From NCBI GenBank assembly GCA_016714785.1, contig JADKCC010000057.1:1-64000 (forward strand): a stretch of DNA of 64,000 nt, given 5' to 3'. The stretch comes from Saprospiraceae bacterium. GTDB lineage: Bacteria; Bacteroidota; Bacteroidia; Chitinophagales; Saprospiraceae. The notes below the pieces were generated by a model, which made no database searches, was not told where the DNA came from, and saw only the letters and a list, made by a program, of their open reading frames with translations. The first letter of the stretch is position 1. The number at the start of each line of letters is the position of its first letter. Position numbers and translations under genes: made by a program. Below are positions 28,187-38,165 of this stretch, piece by piece.

Positions 28187-28517
28187 AATCACCTGATTTA
28201 AAAAAAAATAATTAAAAATGTTTTTGGGTGTTTTAGCGTAATAACGACATATTGTATTATTATACAATTCGTAATCTACTGCAAAACATCTATTTGTGTA
28301 ATATCAATTTTGATACCAAACTTTACATTAACCATTCAATAAATGACTATTTTATATAAATTCATATTTACAATTAGTTATTTTATAATAGATTATGCGT
28401 TAAATATATTTTTAATTTAAAATGGAAGATTTTTATTATTTCTTCATTAAGTATTTGTAAAAAATAAAAAACCTTATCTTGTGCCGCTTTTCCTAAAGTC
28501 ACTAAAAACCCAATCAA

Positions 28518-29507
28518 ATGGCAAAAATCCTTGCAGCAATAACAGGAGTAGGAGGATATGTTCCTGAAGATATCCTTAGTAATGCAGATCTTGAAAAGAT
28601 GGTAGATACAACGGATGAATGGATTACTACTAGAACAGGAATAAAGGAGCGGAGAATACTTAAGACACCAGGTAAAGCTACATCTGACATGGGTGTAGCG
28701 GTGGTCAATCAAATTTTGGCGAAAACAGGTGTAAAAGCTGAAGAGATAGATTTGCTGATCTGTGCTACAGTGACACCAGATACTACTTTTCCAGATACTG
28801 CCAATACTATTTTGGACAAGGTAGGTGCAAAAAATGCTTTTGGTTATGATATCAATGCCGCATGTTCAGGTTTTTTGTTTGCACTGACTACAGGCGCAAA
28901 GTTTATTGAATCTGGTATGTACAAAAAAGTCATCATCATAGGAGCAGATAAAATGTCAGCAATAGTTGATTATACTGACCGTACTACCTGTATCATATTT
29001 GGTGATGGCGCTGGAGGCGTCTTGTTAGAGCCAAGTGAAGATGGCAATGGAGTGATAGATGCGATATTAAAATCAGATGGATCAGGGCGAGAATTTTTAC
29101 ACATGAAAGCAGGTGGTTCGTTAAAACCAGCGACGGCAGAGACTGTGGCCAATAAAGAACATTTCGTATTTCAAGATGGCAAACCAGTATTTAAAGCCGC
29201 AGTAACGGGTATGGTCTCTACAGTCAAACAAGTGTTGGAGCGCAACAATATGACAGTAGATGATATCGATTGGCTGGTGCCTCATCAGGCCAATATGCGT
29301 ATTATAAATTCTGTGGGCGACATGTTGGATATTCCAAAAGAAAAAGTGATGGTCAATATCCATAAGTATGGCAACACGACTGCGGGAACACTTCCATTAT
29401 GTCTTTGGGAATATGAATCCCAACTTAAAAAAGGAGACAAACTAATGCTTACTGCATTTGGAGGAGGATTTACTTGGGGAAGCCTTTTGATAAAATGGGC
29501 TTATTGA
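28518..29507 (+). CDS. fabH: 3-oxoacyl-ACP synthase III (KAS III)
   Basis: 329 residues. It condenses acetyl-CoA with malonyl-ACP to start fatty acid synthesis. The triad is complete: Cys116 in DINAACSGFLFAL, His in VPHQANMRI, Asn in KYGNTTAGTLPL; the end FGGGFTWGSLLIKW is typical. A likely promoter is TTTG at 28454-28457 with TATCTTG at 28475-28481. It heads a same-strand run with efp, accB and accC, so chain initiation and malonyl-CoA supply are encoded side by side, although efp has its own promoter. Confidence 0.96.
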   Translation: MAKILAAITGVGGYVPEDILSNADLEKMVDTTDEWITTRTGIKERRILKTPGKATSDMGVAVVNQILAKTGVKAEEIDLLICATVTPDTTFPDTANTILDKVGAKNAFGYDINAACSGFLFALTTGAKFIESGMYKKVIIIGADKMSAIVDYTDRTTCIIFGDGAGGVLLEPSEDGNGVIDAILKSDGSGREFLHMKAGGSLKPATAETVANKEHFVFQDGKPVFKAAVTGMVSTVKQVLERNNMTVDDIDWLVPHQANMRIINSVGDMLDIPKEKVMVNIHKYGNTTAGTLPLCLWEYESQLKKGDKLMLTAFGGGFTWGSLLIKWAY

Positions 29508-29516
29508 TGGTATTAA

Positions 29517-29547
29517 TTTGGATTACCAAAGAAGTTTATTAATTTTG
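29517..29547 (+). promoter_or_regulatory. Promoter of efp (and accB-accC)
   Basis: TTTG (29517-29520), a spacer of exactly 19 bases, and TAATTTTG (29540-29547), 32 bases before the efp ATG. A full match to the Bacteroidota consensus. Confidence 0.8.
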
Positions 29548-29579
29548 CAAAGTTTTTAAAATAAAAGTAATAATAATTT

Positions 29580-30146
29580 ATGGCTAGTACTTCAGATATT
29601 AGAAATGGTCTTTGCCTTACTTATAATGGAGATATATACTCTGTGGTGGAGTTTCTTCATGTAAAGCCAGGCAAAGGTAATGCGTTTGTTAGAACAAAAT
29701 TGAAAAGCTTAACTACGGGTAAAGTAGTAGAAAATACATTTCCTGCGGGTCATAAAATAGATGACGTAAGAGTAGAGAGAAGGAAGTTTCAGTTTTTATA
29801 TAGCGATGAGAGTGGTTTTAATTTTATGGATATTGAGACATATGACCAAGTGACGCTCAATGAGGCAATGCTTGAAAGACCTGATTTTTTGAAGGAAGGC
29901 AGTGAAATTGAAATTTTGTTTCATGCCGAGAAAAACATTCCTTTGACAGCGGAAATGCCACAATCTATCGTACTTGAAATCACCTATACCGAACCAGGAG
30001 TGAGAGGTGATACTGCAACGAACGTAACAAAACCAGCGACGGTAGAAACTGGCGCTGAAGTAAAAGTTCCTATCTTTATCAATCAAGGTGATAAAATCAA
30101 GATTGATACTCGTACAGGAGCATATTTAGAAAGAGTCAAAGCATAA
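29580..30146 (+). CDS. efp: Translation elongation factor P
   Basis: 188 residues, the full length for EF-P. It binds ribosomes stalled on consecutive prolines. The N-terminal KOW-like domain carries the tip loop HVKPGKGNAFVRTK with Lys32 at the site that is modified or needed for activity in this family; the C-terminal OB domain ends DKIKIDTRTGAYLERVKA. Its promoter lies just upstream, and accB begins 20 bases after it, an arrangement (efp, accB, accC) seen in many bacteria. Confidence 0.97.
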   Translation: MASTSDIRNGLCLTYNGDIYSVVEFLHVKPGKGNAFVRTKLKSLTTGKVVENTFPAGHKIDDVRVERRKFQFLYSDESGFNFMDIETYDQVTLNEAMLERPDFLKEGSEIEILFHAEKNIPLTAEMPQSIVLEITYTEPGVRGDTATNVTKPATVETGAEVKVPIFINQGDKIKIDTRTGAYLERVKA

Positions 30147-30166
30147 CCACCTAAAATATAAGCCTT

Positions 30167-30664
30167 ATGAATTTCAATGAAGTACAAGAACTTATCAAAC
30201 TAATCAATAAGTCAAATCTTACAGAGTTCAAGCTCAAGGACAAAGATTTTGAAGTACTGATAAGAACAGACAAATACCAAAAAGGGTCAGGGCAAACATT
30301 TATTGCTGCGCCTCAGGCTATGCCTATGTCTGCACCACTGCAACCATCAAGTCCTTCGATACCCGTACCATCTGCAAAAACAGAGGAACTAAATGGTAAC
30401 AGTGCCGAAGTTACAAAAGCTAAAAATTTGATTGAGATAAAATCTCCTATAGTAGGTACATTTTATAGGGCATCGGGACCAGATAAACCAGTATTTACTA
30501 AAGTAGGCGATCAAGTAAAACAAGGTGATGTAGTGTGTATCATTGAGGCCATGAAATTATTTAATGAAATAGAAAGCGACGTCGCTGGTACGATTGTGAA
30601 AGTGTTGGTAGAGGATGCTTCTCCAGTAGAATATGACCAAGTCTTATTCTTAGTTGAAGCATAA
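30167..30664 (+). CDS. accB: Biotin carboxyl carrier protein of acetyl-CoA carboxylase
   Basis: 165 residues. An N-terminal helical part, an Ala/Pro-rich linker (MPMSAPLQPSSPSIPVPSA) and the biotinyl domain with the acceptor Lys130 in IIEAMKLFNEIESDVAG. It carries the carboxyl group from biotin carboxylase (next gene) to the transferase in malonyl-CoA synthesis. Follows efp by 20 bases. Confidence 0.96.
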   Translation: MNFNEVQELIKLINKSNLTEFKLKDKDFEVLIRTDKYQKGSGQTFIAAPQAMPMSAPLQPSSPSIPVPSAKTEELNGNSAEVTKAKNLIEIKSPIVGTFYRASGPDKPVFTKVGDQVKQGDVVCIIEAMKLFNEIESDVAGTIVKVLVEDASPVEYDQVLFLVEA

Positions 30665-30710
30665 TTACAGTGAGACAAGTCTCTTTTTTATTTATCCATA
30701 AGTAAATTAC

Positions 30711-32060
30711 ATGTTTAATAAGATATTAATAGCCAATAGAGGTGAAATAGCCTTACGTATCATTCGTACCTGTAAAGAAATGGGTATCAAAACAGTAGCC
30801 ATATATTCAAAAGCTGATGCTGAAAGCCTTCACGTAAGATTTGCTGATGAAGCAGTTTGTATAGGGCCTGCTGCCTCGTCAGAGTCGTATCTCAATATAC
30901 CACGAATAATGGCAGCGGTAGAGATAACCAATGCAGATGCAATCCACCCAGGGTATGGTTTCTTGGCTGAGAATGCAAACTTTGCAGAAATATGCAGACA
31001 ATCTGGCGTGAAGTTTATAGGACCAACACCAGAAATGATCAATAAAATGGGAGATAAGGTCACGGCCAAAGAGACCATGATAAAAGCAGGTGTACCTGTA
31101 GTACCTGGGTCTGACGGATTGCTCAAAGATGTGAAACAAGGTATAAAAATAGCCAATCAAATAGGGTATCCGGTCATACTAAAAGCTACCGCAGGTGGTG
31201 GTGGAAAAGGGATGCGTATTGTCAATAAAGATGATGAATTTGAAGAAGCATGGGATAGTGCTAGAAAAGAAGCAAAAGCATCTTTTACCAATGACGGTAT
31301 ATATGTAGAAAAATATGTAGTGGAACCAAGACATATAGAATTCCAAATAGTTGGTGACCAATTTGGTAATGTATGTCATCTTTCTGAAAGAGATTGTTCT
31401 ATACAAAGAAGGCATCAAAAATTAGTTGAAGAGAGTCCATCTCCGTTTATGACGCCTGAACTTCGCGAAAAAATGGGTGAAGCGGCTATCAAAGCAGGCA
31501 AGTCTATCAATTATGAAGGTGTAGGTACCATCGAGTTTTTGGTGGATAAATTCAGAAACTTTTACTTCATGGAAATGAATACCCGTATTCAAGTAGAGCA
31601 TCCTGTGACAGAAGAAGTCATAGATCATGACCTGATCAAAGAGCAAATCAAAGTAGCTGCTGGGATTCCTATATCTGGTAAAAATTATTTTCCAACGATG
31701 CATGCCATGGAGTGTAGGATCAATGCAGAAGATGTGATGAAAGACTTTAGGCCGAGTCCGGGTAAAATTACATCATTCCATAGTGCAAAGGGACATGGCG
31801 TGAGAGTCGATACACATGTGTATGCAGGATATACAGTGCCACCCTATTATGACTCCATGATAGCCAAATTGATCTGTAAAGCGCAGACCAGAGAAGATTG
31901 TATCAAAAAAATGCAGAGAGCATTAGATGAGTTTGTAATAGAGGGTATAAAAACCACGATTCCTTTTCACAAAGCATTGATGAAGGATGAAGCATTCAAA
32001 GCTGGAGATTTTAATACTGGCTTTATGAATACTTTTGATATGGACAATTGTAAGGAATAA
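30711..32060 (+). CDS. accC: Biotin carboxylase subunit of acetyl-CoA carboxylase
   Basis: 449 residues, an ATP-grasp enzyme that carboxylates biotin on AccB. Seen: the N-terminal fold FNKILIANRGEIALRIIRTC, the glycine-rich ATP loop ATAGGGGKGMRIV, the core HLSERDCSIQRRHQKLVEES and the catalytic stretch FMEMNTRIQVEHPVTE. Length matches the family. It lies 46 bases after accB; the accAD-type transferase genes are not in the window. Confidence 0.97.
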   Translation: MFNKILIANRGEIALRIIRTCKEMGIKTVAIYSKADAESLHVRFADEAVCIGPAASSESYLNIPRIMAAVEITNADAIHPGYGFLAENANFAEICRQSGVKFIGPTPEMINKMGDKVTAKETMIKAGVPVVPGSDGLLKDVKQGIKIANQIGYPVILKATAGGGGKGMRIVNKDDEFEEAWDSARKEAKASFTNDGIYVEKYVVEPRHIEFQIVGDQFGNVCHLSERDCSIQRRHQKLVEESPSPFMTPELREKMGEAAIKAGKSINYEGVGTIEFLVDKFRNFYFMEMNTRIQVEHPVTEEVIDHDLIKEQIKVAAGIPISGKNYFPTMHAMECRINAEDVMKDFRPSPGKITSFHSAKGHGVRVDTHVYAGYTVPPYYDSMIAKLICKAQTREDCIKKMQRALDEFVIEGIKTTIPFHKALMKDEAFKAGDFNTGFMNTFDMDNCKE

Positions 32061-32094
32061 TTAAAGTAATTTCGTTATAAAACAACATAAATAA

Positions 32095-33903
32095 ATGGAG
32101 GGATTCTGGCGATTGTTATCCAGAATAAAGGATTATAAGCGAAATTTTATACTTAGTATTATTTCCAATATTCTTTTTTCTATTTTCACGATCATCAGTA
32201 TCCCTCTGCTTGTTCCCTTTTTTACTATACTTTTTGATAGATCAACACCTGAACCTGTTCTTCCCCAAGGGAATAACCTCAATGAATGGCTTAAATATTC
32301 TATCTCCTACTTGATCAACCAACATGGCAAGGAGATGACTTTGTTGTATGTTTGCATCACTTTGATTATAGTTTTTTTTCTAAAAAATTTCTTTAGATAC
32401 ACCGCTCAGTACTTTATCACTCCTATGAGATATGGTATCATTTATGATTTACGTAAAAAGCTGTTCCAAAAATATCTTGATCTTCCTTTAAGTTTCTATT
32501 CCAATGAAAGAAAAGGAGCATTGCTTTCGTCAATCACTGTAGATGTACAAGAAGTGGAATGGTCCATATTGAGTGTGATAGAATCCGTGTTTAAGTCACC
32601 CGTTATCATGGCAGGAAGTATCATATTTATGCTATACATAAGTCCACAATTGACGGTTTTTGTATTTTTCTTAGTTGTTTTTGCAGGAGTCATTATTGGT
32701 AAATCAGTAACTACACTAAAACAAAATTCATTCAATATACAAGATTCCATGGCCAACCTTACTTCGCATGTAGAAGAGACACTTGGAGGCCTCCGAATCA
32801 TAAAAGGATTCAATGCAGAAAGTTATCAAGCTGGCAAATTTGAAAAAGAAAATGGATTTTTTAGAGATATTCTCATCAAAGTCATTAATAGACGAGATAT
32901 GGCTGCACCCTTATCTGAATTTTTGGGTGTCACCGTTGTTACTATTTTGATGTGGTATGGCGCAACTTTAGTATTTAAGGCAGAATTGGAACCAGAAACG
33001 TTTTTTGCTTTTGTATTTGCTTTTTATCAAGTTATTGAGCCAGCCAAATCGTTTTCTTCTGCTTATTTCAATATTCAAAAAGGGTTGGCTGCCTTGGAGC
33101 GTATAGACAGAGTGCTCGATATGCATAATGATATTACATCCAAACCAAACGCTAGAACAAAAAATACTTTCAATCAAAACATCATTTTCGATGGTGTATC
33201 TTTTGGATATAAAGATAGTAGTCGTAGTGCCTTGTCTGATGTAAGTTTGAGCATACAAAAAGGTGAAATTGTAGCACTGGTAGGATCTTCGGGTGCTGGA
33301 AAATCAACTTTTGTAGATTTATTGCCAAGGTTTTATGATGCAACAGAAGGAAGCATCACCATAGATGGGATCAACACAAAAGATATGACCGTAGCTAGTC
33401 TCAGATCGCTTTTTGGTATTGTCTCACAAGATCCCGTCCTTTTGCATGATACCATTGCAAATAATATTACCTTTGGTAGAAATGAATATACTGATGAGGA
33501 AGTAATCGAAGCTGCAAAAATCGCCAATGCCCATGATTTTATCTCAGCTTTGCCAAATGGATATCAGACATCTATTGGAGATCGAGGACTGAAACTTTCA
33601 GGTGGCCAAAGACAAAGACTGACCATAGCTAGAGCTGTATTGCGCAATCCACCAATACTCATTCTGGATGAAGCAACATCGGCATTGGACTCAGAGTCCG
33701 AAAAGCTAGTACAGGAAGCTTTAGAAAAAGTAATGAAAAGTAGAACATCTATCGTAGTGGCTCATCGTCTCTCCACTATCCAGAAAGCAAATAAAATCAT
33801 TGTACTTGAAGATGGCAAAATAGTGCAAACAGGTAATCATACTGAACTCGTATCTGTAGATGGTCCTTACAAAAGGTTTGTTGAAATTCAATCTTTTGCT
33901 TGA
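32095..33903 (+). CDS. ABC exporter, MsbA-like (membrane and ATPase domains fused)
   Basis: 602 residues: a six-helix type I exporter domain (residues 1-320) and an ATPase (350-602) with Walker A VGSSGAGKSTFVDLLPRF, Q-loop GIVSQDPVLLHDTI, signature LSGGQRQRLTIARAVL and Walker B ILILDEATSALDSE, plus the switch His in VVAHRLSTI. It works as a homodimer in the inner membrane. In Bacteroidota this type is usually called MsbA-like and linked to lipid A-core or other lipid flipping, but the substrate cannot be told from sequence alone. It starts 34 bases after accC. Confidence 0.9.
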   Translation: MEGFWRLLSRIKDYKRNFILSIISNILFSIFTIISIPLLVPFFTILFDRSTPEPVLPQGNNLNEWLKYSISYLINQHGKEMTLLYVCITLIIVFFLKNFFRYTAQYFITPMRYGIIYDLRKKLFQKYLDLPLSFYSNERKGALLSSITVDVQEVEWSILSVIESVFKSPVIMAGSIIFMLYISPQLTVFVFFLVVFAGVIIGKSVTTLKQNSFNIQDSMANLTSHVEETLGGLRIIKGFNAESYQAGKFEKENGFFRDILIKVINRRDMAAPLSEFLGVTVVTILMWYGATLVFKAELEPETFFAFVFAFYQVIEPAKSFSSAYFNIQKGLAALERIDRVLDMHNDITSKPNARTKNTFNQNIIFDGVSFGYKDSSRSALSDVSLSIQKGEIVALVGSSGAGKSTFVDLLPRFYDATEGSITIDGINTKDMTVASLRSLFGIVSQDPVLLHDTIANNITFGRNEYTDEEVIEAAKIANAHDFISALPNGYQTSIGDRGLKLSGGQRQRLTIARAVLRNPPILILDEATSALDSESEKLVQEALEKVMKSRTSIVVAHRLSTIQKANKIIVLEDGKIVQTGNHTELVSVDGPYKRFVEIQSFA

Positions 33904-33993
33904 TAAGCCACATTCTTTGATTCTTTTGAAAACATGTGGCTAAGTGTTTTCTATATTATTGAAAAAATTTTTACTGCATATTCCTATTTTGGT

Positions 33994-34001
33994 TACATTT
34001 G
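33994..34001 (+). promoter_or_regulatory. Promoter -7 element (TACATTTG) of the S46 peptidase gene
   Basis: Perfect TAnnTTTG, 25 bases before the ATG at 34027; it lies inside an in-frame upstream extension that begins at 33934, which supports the later start. Confidence 0.55.
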
Positions 34002-34026
34002 CTTTTCATTTAACACATCTAATATC

Positions 34027-36219
34027 ATGAAACATACATTTAAGGGTATATTTATAATAATGTTTTCGTTCATATCCTGTATTTCTTATGCGGGAGAAGG
34101 CATGTGGTTGCCGCAACTTTTGAAACTTCTCAACGAAAATGAGATGAAAAGTATGGGTATGAAAATATCAGCAGATGATATTTATAGCGTAAATAAAGGA
34201 TCTTTGAAGGATGCTATAGTCCATTTTGGGGGATTTTGCACATCAGAAATTATTTCTCCCAATGGCCTACTATTAACAAATCATCACTGTGGTTATGGAC
34301 AGATTCAATCTCACTCTACGGTAGAAAACAATCTTATAAAGAATGGATTTTGGGCCAAGAATTACAAAGAAGAGTTACCTAACCAAGGACTCACTGCAAC
34401 ATTTATTGACTATATAGATGATGTATCAACTAAGGTACTGACAGGTATTAAACCTGAGATGTCAGCAACAGAAAGGCAATCACTCATAGATAAAAATCTT
34501 GCCGATGTTAGAAAAACATATAAGTTGGAGGCGTACCAAAACGTGATAATACGACCATTTTTTGATGGCAATCAATATTTTGCATTTGTTACCACGGTGT
34601 ATAGAGATGTGCGTTTGGTTGGTGCACCACCAGAATCCATTGGTAAATTTGGTTCAGATACTGACAATTGGGTTTGGCCTCGCCATACAGGAGACTTTTC
34701 ATTATTTAGAATATATGCAGACAAAAACAATAAACCTGCTGACTACTCTCCAGAAAACGTACCATATAAACCAAAACACTTTCTGCCTATTTCTATGGAT
34801 GGCATTGCAGAAGGTGACTTTACGATGGTTTTTGGTTTTCCAGGTAGGACCAATCAATATCTACCATCATCAGCAATCAGTCAAGTATTAGAAACATTAA
34901 ATCCTGCTAAAATAGCTATCAGAGAGACTTCACTTAAGATTATGGATAAATATATGCGAGAAGATGAAGCTACTAAAATAAAATATGCAGCCAAATATGC
35001 CACGATAGCCAATTATTGGAAAAAATGGATTGGCGAATCTATGGGTTTGAAGCAAACTAATGCATTGCAAAAAAAGTTGGATTATGAAGCGAATTTCCAA
35101 CAGAAACTTGCCGCTGATAGTCCTTATAAAAATTTACTTGGCGAGCTTCAAAAGTTGTATAGTGACATAAACCAATATGCACTGGCCAATGATTATTACA
35201 GCGAAATAGCTTTGCGTAATGTTGACCTTACGTCCTATATGGCTACCCTTAGAAGATTGGTCAATGCTTATGAAAAAAATGGTGAAGCTGGTTATAATGA
35301 GTTATTGCTCAATGTAAAAACATTTTCAACAAATTTTTATAATGATTTTGATAGCGCTATAGATCAAGAAAAATTCTCCGCCCTATTAGATATGTATGTA
35401 AAAAATTTGGATAAAAAATTCGTTCCTGAATTTTTACAACGCGAAAATTTAGGAATGCAACCAAATGAAACTTACGACCAAATGATCAAAGATCAATACC
35501 TAAGTAGTAGTTTCACATCTGTGGAGGATGCTATGGCCATTTTGAATCTTTCACCAGAAAAAGCAGTTTCAGCCATAAAAAGTGATCCGATATTTGCTTT
35601 AACTTCAGAATGGTCGGCATTTTTCAGCAAAGAGATTTCAACACCTTATAACAACATTCGCAAAGAGATAGATCTAAAATTGGCTCAATACACAAAAGCA
35701 CAGATGGATGTCTTTACAGAGAAAAGATTCTATCCTGATGCCAATAGTACACTACGTGTCACCTACGGCAAAGTAAATGGATATGAGCCAAGAGACGCTG
35801 TAAAATACAGTCCCGTGACCTATTTGGATGGTGTCATTGCCAAATATGTGCCAGGTGATTACGAATTTGATTTGCAACCAAAAATGTTAGCGCTTTATAA
35901 AGCCAAAGATTATGGAGCTTATGCTGATAAAAACGGAAAACTTCCTGTTTGCTTTATCGGTTCTAATCATACTACAGGTGGCAATTCTGGAAGTCCTGCC
36001 ATAGATGCGAATGGTAATTTGATTGGTTTAAATTTTGATAGGGTTTGGGAAGGGACCATGAGTGATATAAACTATGATGCTAGTATCTGCCGCAATATTA
36101 TGGTAGATGTAAGGTATATCTTATGGGTTGTAGATAAGTATGCTGGTGCCGAACACTTAATTAAAGAGATGAAATTGGTGCATCCAAAAGCGATGCCAAT
36201 TAAAAAGAAAAAGAGGTAA
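34027..36219 (+). CDS. S46 family dipeptidyl-peptidase (DPP11-like)
   Basis: 730 residues with a signal peptide (GIFIIMFSFISCISYAGEG) directly followed by the family start GMWLPQLL. The serine-protease triad is visible: His in LLTNHHCGYGQIQSHSTVEN, Asp in the FGSDTDNWVWPRHTGDFSLF region and Ser in TGGNSGSPAIDANGNLIGL. These periplasmic enzymes cut dipeptides from peptide N-termini for amino-acid feeding. The residue after NFD in LNFDRVWEGTMSDI is Arg; in this family Arg here goes with Asp/Glu specificity (DPP11) and Gly with hydrophobic specificity (DPP7), so DPP11 is favoured. It may be cotranscribed with the next two genes. Confidence 0.92.
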   Translation: MKHTFKGIFIIMFSFISCISYAGEGMWLPQLLKLLNENEMKSMGMKISADDIYSVNKGSLKDAIVHFGGFCTSEIISPNGLLLTNHHCGYGQIQSHSTVENNLIKNGFWAKNYKEELPNQGLTATFIDYIDDVSTKVLTGIKPEMSATERQSLIDKNLADVRKTYKLEAYQNVIIRPFFDGNQYFAFVTTVYRDVRLVGAPPESIGKFGSDTDNWVWPRHTGDFSLFRIYADKNNKPADYSPENVPYKPKHFLPISMDGIAEGDFTMVFGFPGRTNQYLPSSAISQVLETLNPAKIAIRETSLKIMDKYMREDEATKIKYAAKYATIANYWKKWIGESMGLKQTNALQKKLDYEANFQQKLAADSPYKNLLGELQKLYSDINQYALANDYYSEIALRNVDLTSYMATLRRLVNAYEKNGEAGYNELLLNVKTFSTNFYNDFDSAIDQEKFSALLDMYVKNLDKKFVPEFLQRENLGMQPNETYDQMIKDQYLSSSFTSVEDAMAILNLSPEKAVSAIKSDPIFALTSEWSAFFSKEISTPYNNIRKEIDLKLAQYTKAQMDVFTEKRFYPDANSTLRVTYGKVNGYEPRDAVKYSPVTYLDGVIAKYVPGDYEFDLQPKMLALYKAKDYGAYADKNGKLPVCFIGSNHTTGGNSGSPAIDANGNLIGLNFDRVWEGTMSDINYDASICRNIMVDVRYILWVVDKYAGAEHLIKEMKLVHPKAMPIKKKKR

Positions 36220-36252
36220 AATAAAACGAAACTCCTACTCAATATCCATAGT

Positions 36253-37311
36253 TTGAAGGCCATCTTTAGATATAAAATATTACTTTTCACTATCTTCTTG
36301 ATGATATTGAATGTCCTCTATGCTTTTGTGAGCAAAGAGGCTCTACCAATAAATAGTGAATTGTTTACTATCAAAGGGATCACTGTAGTTGCTCCACCAA
36401 AAGAAATAGGAGCTCCTGCTTTTAAAAAATTGAAAGAAATACATACCGAATGGGTATCTTTTGTACCGTATGGGTTTACAAAAAAAGGACAAACAGATAT
36501 ACGTTACAATCTTGAATGGCAATGGTGGGGAGAAAAAATCAAAGGTGTAGAGTCTTGTATCTTGGAAGCCAAAAAACAAGGACTAAAAGTAATGCTCAAA
36601 CCACAAGTTTTCATAAATGGTGGATGGATTGGGGATATGGATTTTGCGACTGAGACCGAATGGAAGGCTTGGGAGAAAAGTTATCGTATTTTCATAATGG
36701 ATTACCTTACCCTAGCATCAAAGCATCAAGTAGAAATGTTTTGCATAGGGACGGAGTTTAATATAGCTATCGTCAAAAGAGAAAAATATTGGAAAGAACT
36801 TATCAAAGATGCGAGAAAAATATACAAAGGCAAAATCACCTATTCTGCCAATTGGGATAACTACGTAAAAGCTAACATCTGGAAAGATTTGGACTATGTA
36901 GGTATAAGCAGCTACTTCCCACTGTCTGAAGCAAAAAATCCAACAGTGGGTTTACTTTTGAAAGAATGGAAACCTATTGTAAAAAAGCTAAAGTCTTTTG
37001 CAAACTTACAGAATAAAAAAATCCTATTTACAGAATATGGGTATATGTCTGTAGATGGTTGTGCAGGCAAAGCCTGGGAAATAGAAAAAATGAAGGAAAA
37101 GCTAAATATCAATCACTATGCTCAATCAAATGCGTATGATGCCTTGTGGACCGCAATGTCAAATGAACCTTTTTGGGCAGGTGGCTTCTTATGGAAGTGG
37201 TTTCCTGATGGAATGGGACATGAAGGATATCCAGAAAAAGACTATACACCACAGAACAAACCGGCAGAATTGATCATTAAAAAATGGTTTAACCAAACAA
37301 GAAAAATTTAA
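36253..37311 (+). CDS. Glycoside hydrolase, GH113-like
   Basis: 352 residues from a TTG start at 36253, which gives a membrane or signal segment (YKILLFTIFLMILNVLYAF); the first ATG is at 36301 and would cut this segment. The rest is a TIM barrel with acid/base Glu in MFCIGTEFN and nucleophile Glu in ILFTEYGYMS, as in GH113 beta-mannanases and relatives. Other landmarks: KQGLKVMLKPQVFINGGWIG and GGFLWKWFPDGMG. It is likely to act on beta-mannan or a similar glycan in the periplasm or at the membrane; substrate not proven. It lies 33 bases after the S46 gene and its stop codon directly abuts the panC ATG. Confidence 0.8.
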   Translation: MKAIFRYKILLFTIFLMILNVLYAFVSKEALPINSELFTIKGITVVAPPKEIGAPAFKKLKEIHTEWVSFVPYGFTKKGQTDIRYNLEWQWWGEKIKGVESCILEAKKQGLKVMLKPQVFINGGWIGDMDFATETEWKAWEKSYRIFIMDYLTLASKHQVEMFCIGTEFNIAIVKREKYWKELIKDARKIYKGKITYSANWDNYVKANIWKDLDYVGISSYFPLSEAKNPTVGLLLKEWKPIVKKLKSFANLQNKKILFTEYGYMSVDGCAGKAWEIEKMKEKLNINHYAQSNAYDALWTAMSNEPFWAGGFLWKWFPDGMGHEGYPEKDYTPQNKPAELIIKKWFNQTRKI

Positions 37312-38161
37312 ATGGTATTAATAATCGAAAAATCAACAGAGCTTACGGAATTTATTGCCAAGCATAAAGGTCTCGGCAATACTATCGGTTTTGTACCTAC
37401 TATGGGTGCCCTACATAGTGGACATATCTCATTAGTAAAGAAAGCAAAAAAGGAAAACGATTTGGTCATTGTGTCCATTTTTGTCAATCCTACACAATTT
37501 AACGACGCAAAAGATCTAGACAAATATCCTCGTACTTTGGAATCAGATATTTTACAATTGATTCCTACAAAGGTTGATGTAGTATTTGCTCCTAATGTGG
37601 CTGAGATATATCCGGAAGGAGAGAATAAAGGCGCTGATATTGACCTAGGCAGATTAGATCAATACATGGAAGGTGCCTTCAGACCTGGTCATTTTAAGGG
37701 TGTAGCCCAAGTAGTAAAAAGATTGTTGGATATAGTCAAACCTGATAAACTATATATGGGTCAAAAGGATTTTCAACAATTTACCATCATAGCTTATATG
37801 ATTAGATCGCTGAAAATCAACACTGAATTAGTGGTGTGTCGCATCATTCGCGAAGCAAATGGTCTTGCCATGAGTTCACGAAACGAGAGACTAACTGCTC
37901 CTACAAGAGAAGCCGCTGGCCTCATTTATAAAACACTCAAAGCCGCCAAAAACAAAGCTAGCAAAAACACTCCGGAAGAGATTAGTGCTTATGCCATGAA
38001 AAAACTAAATGATTCCACCCTTTGATCCAGAATATTTTAGCATCGTAGATGGCTATACACTTACTCCAATTAAAGATTTTACTTTGGTAAAATATGCCGT
38101 AGCGTGTGTCGCTGTTTGGGCGGATGGCGTGCGATTGATAGACAATATTATCATAAAATGA
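37312..38161 (+). pseudogene. panC: Pantothenate synthetase, frameshifted near the 3' end
   Basis: It joins pantoate and beta-alanine. Residues 1-233 are normal: FVPTMGALHSGHISLVKKAK with the HIGH-like motif, VSIFVNPTQFNDAKDLDKYP, MGQKDFQQFTII and GLAMSSRNERLT. The frame then ends at 38025, but from 38012 the next frame continues with the expected end IPPFDPEYFSIVDGYTLTPI to RLIDNIIIK and a stop at 38159-38161. One extra base near 38011 accounts for this; repaired, the protein has about 282 residues, the family length. The ATG follows the previous stop with no gap. The damaged part is the C-terminal lobe that closes on the substrate. Real mutation or sequence error cannot be told apart here. 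Confidence 0.9.
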
Positions 38162-38165
38162 AAGA

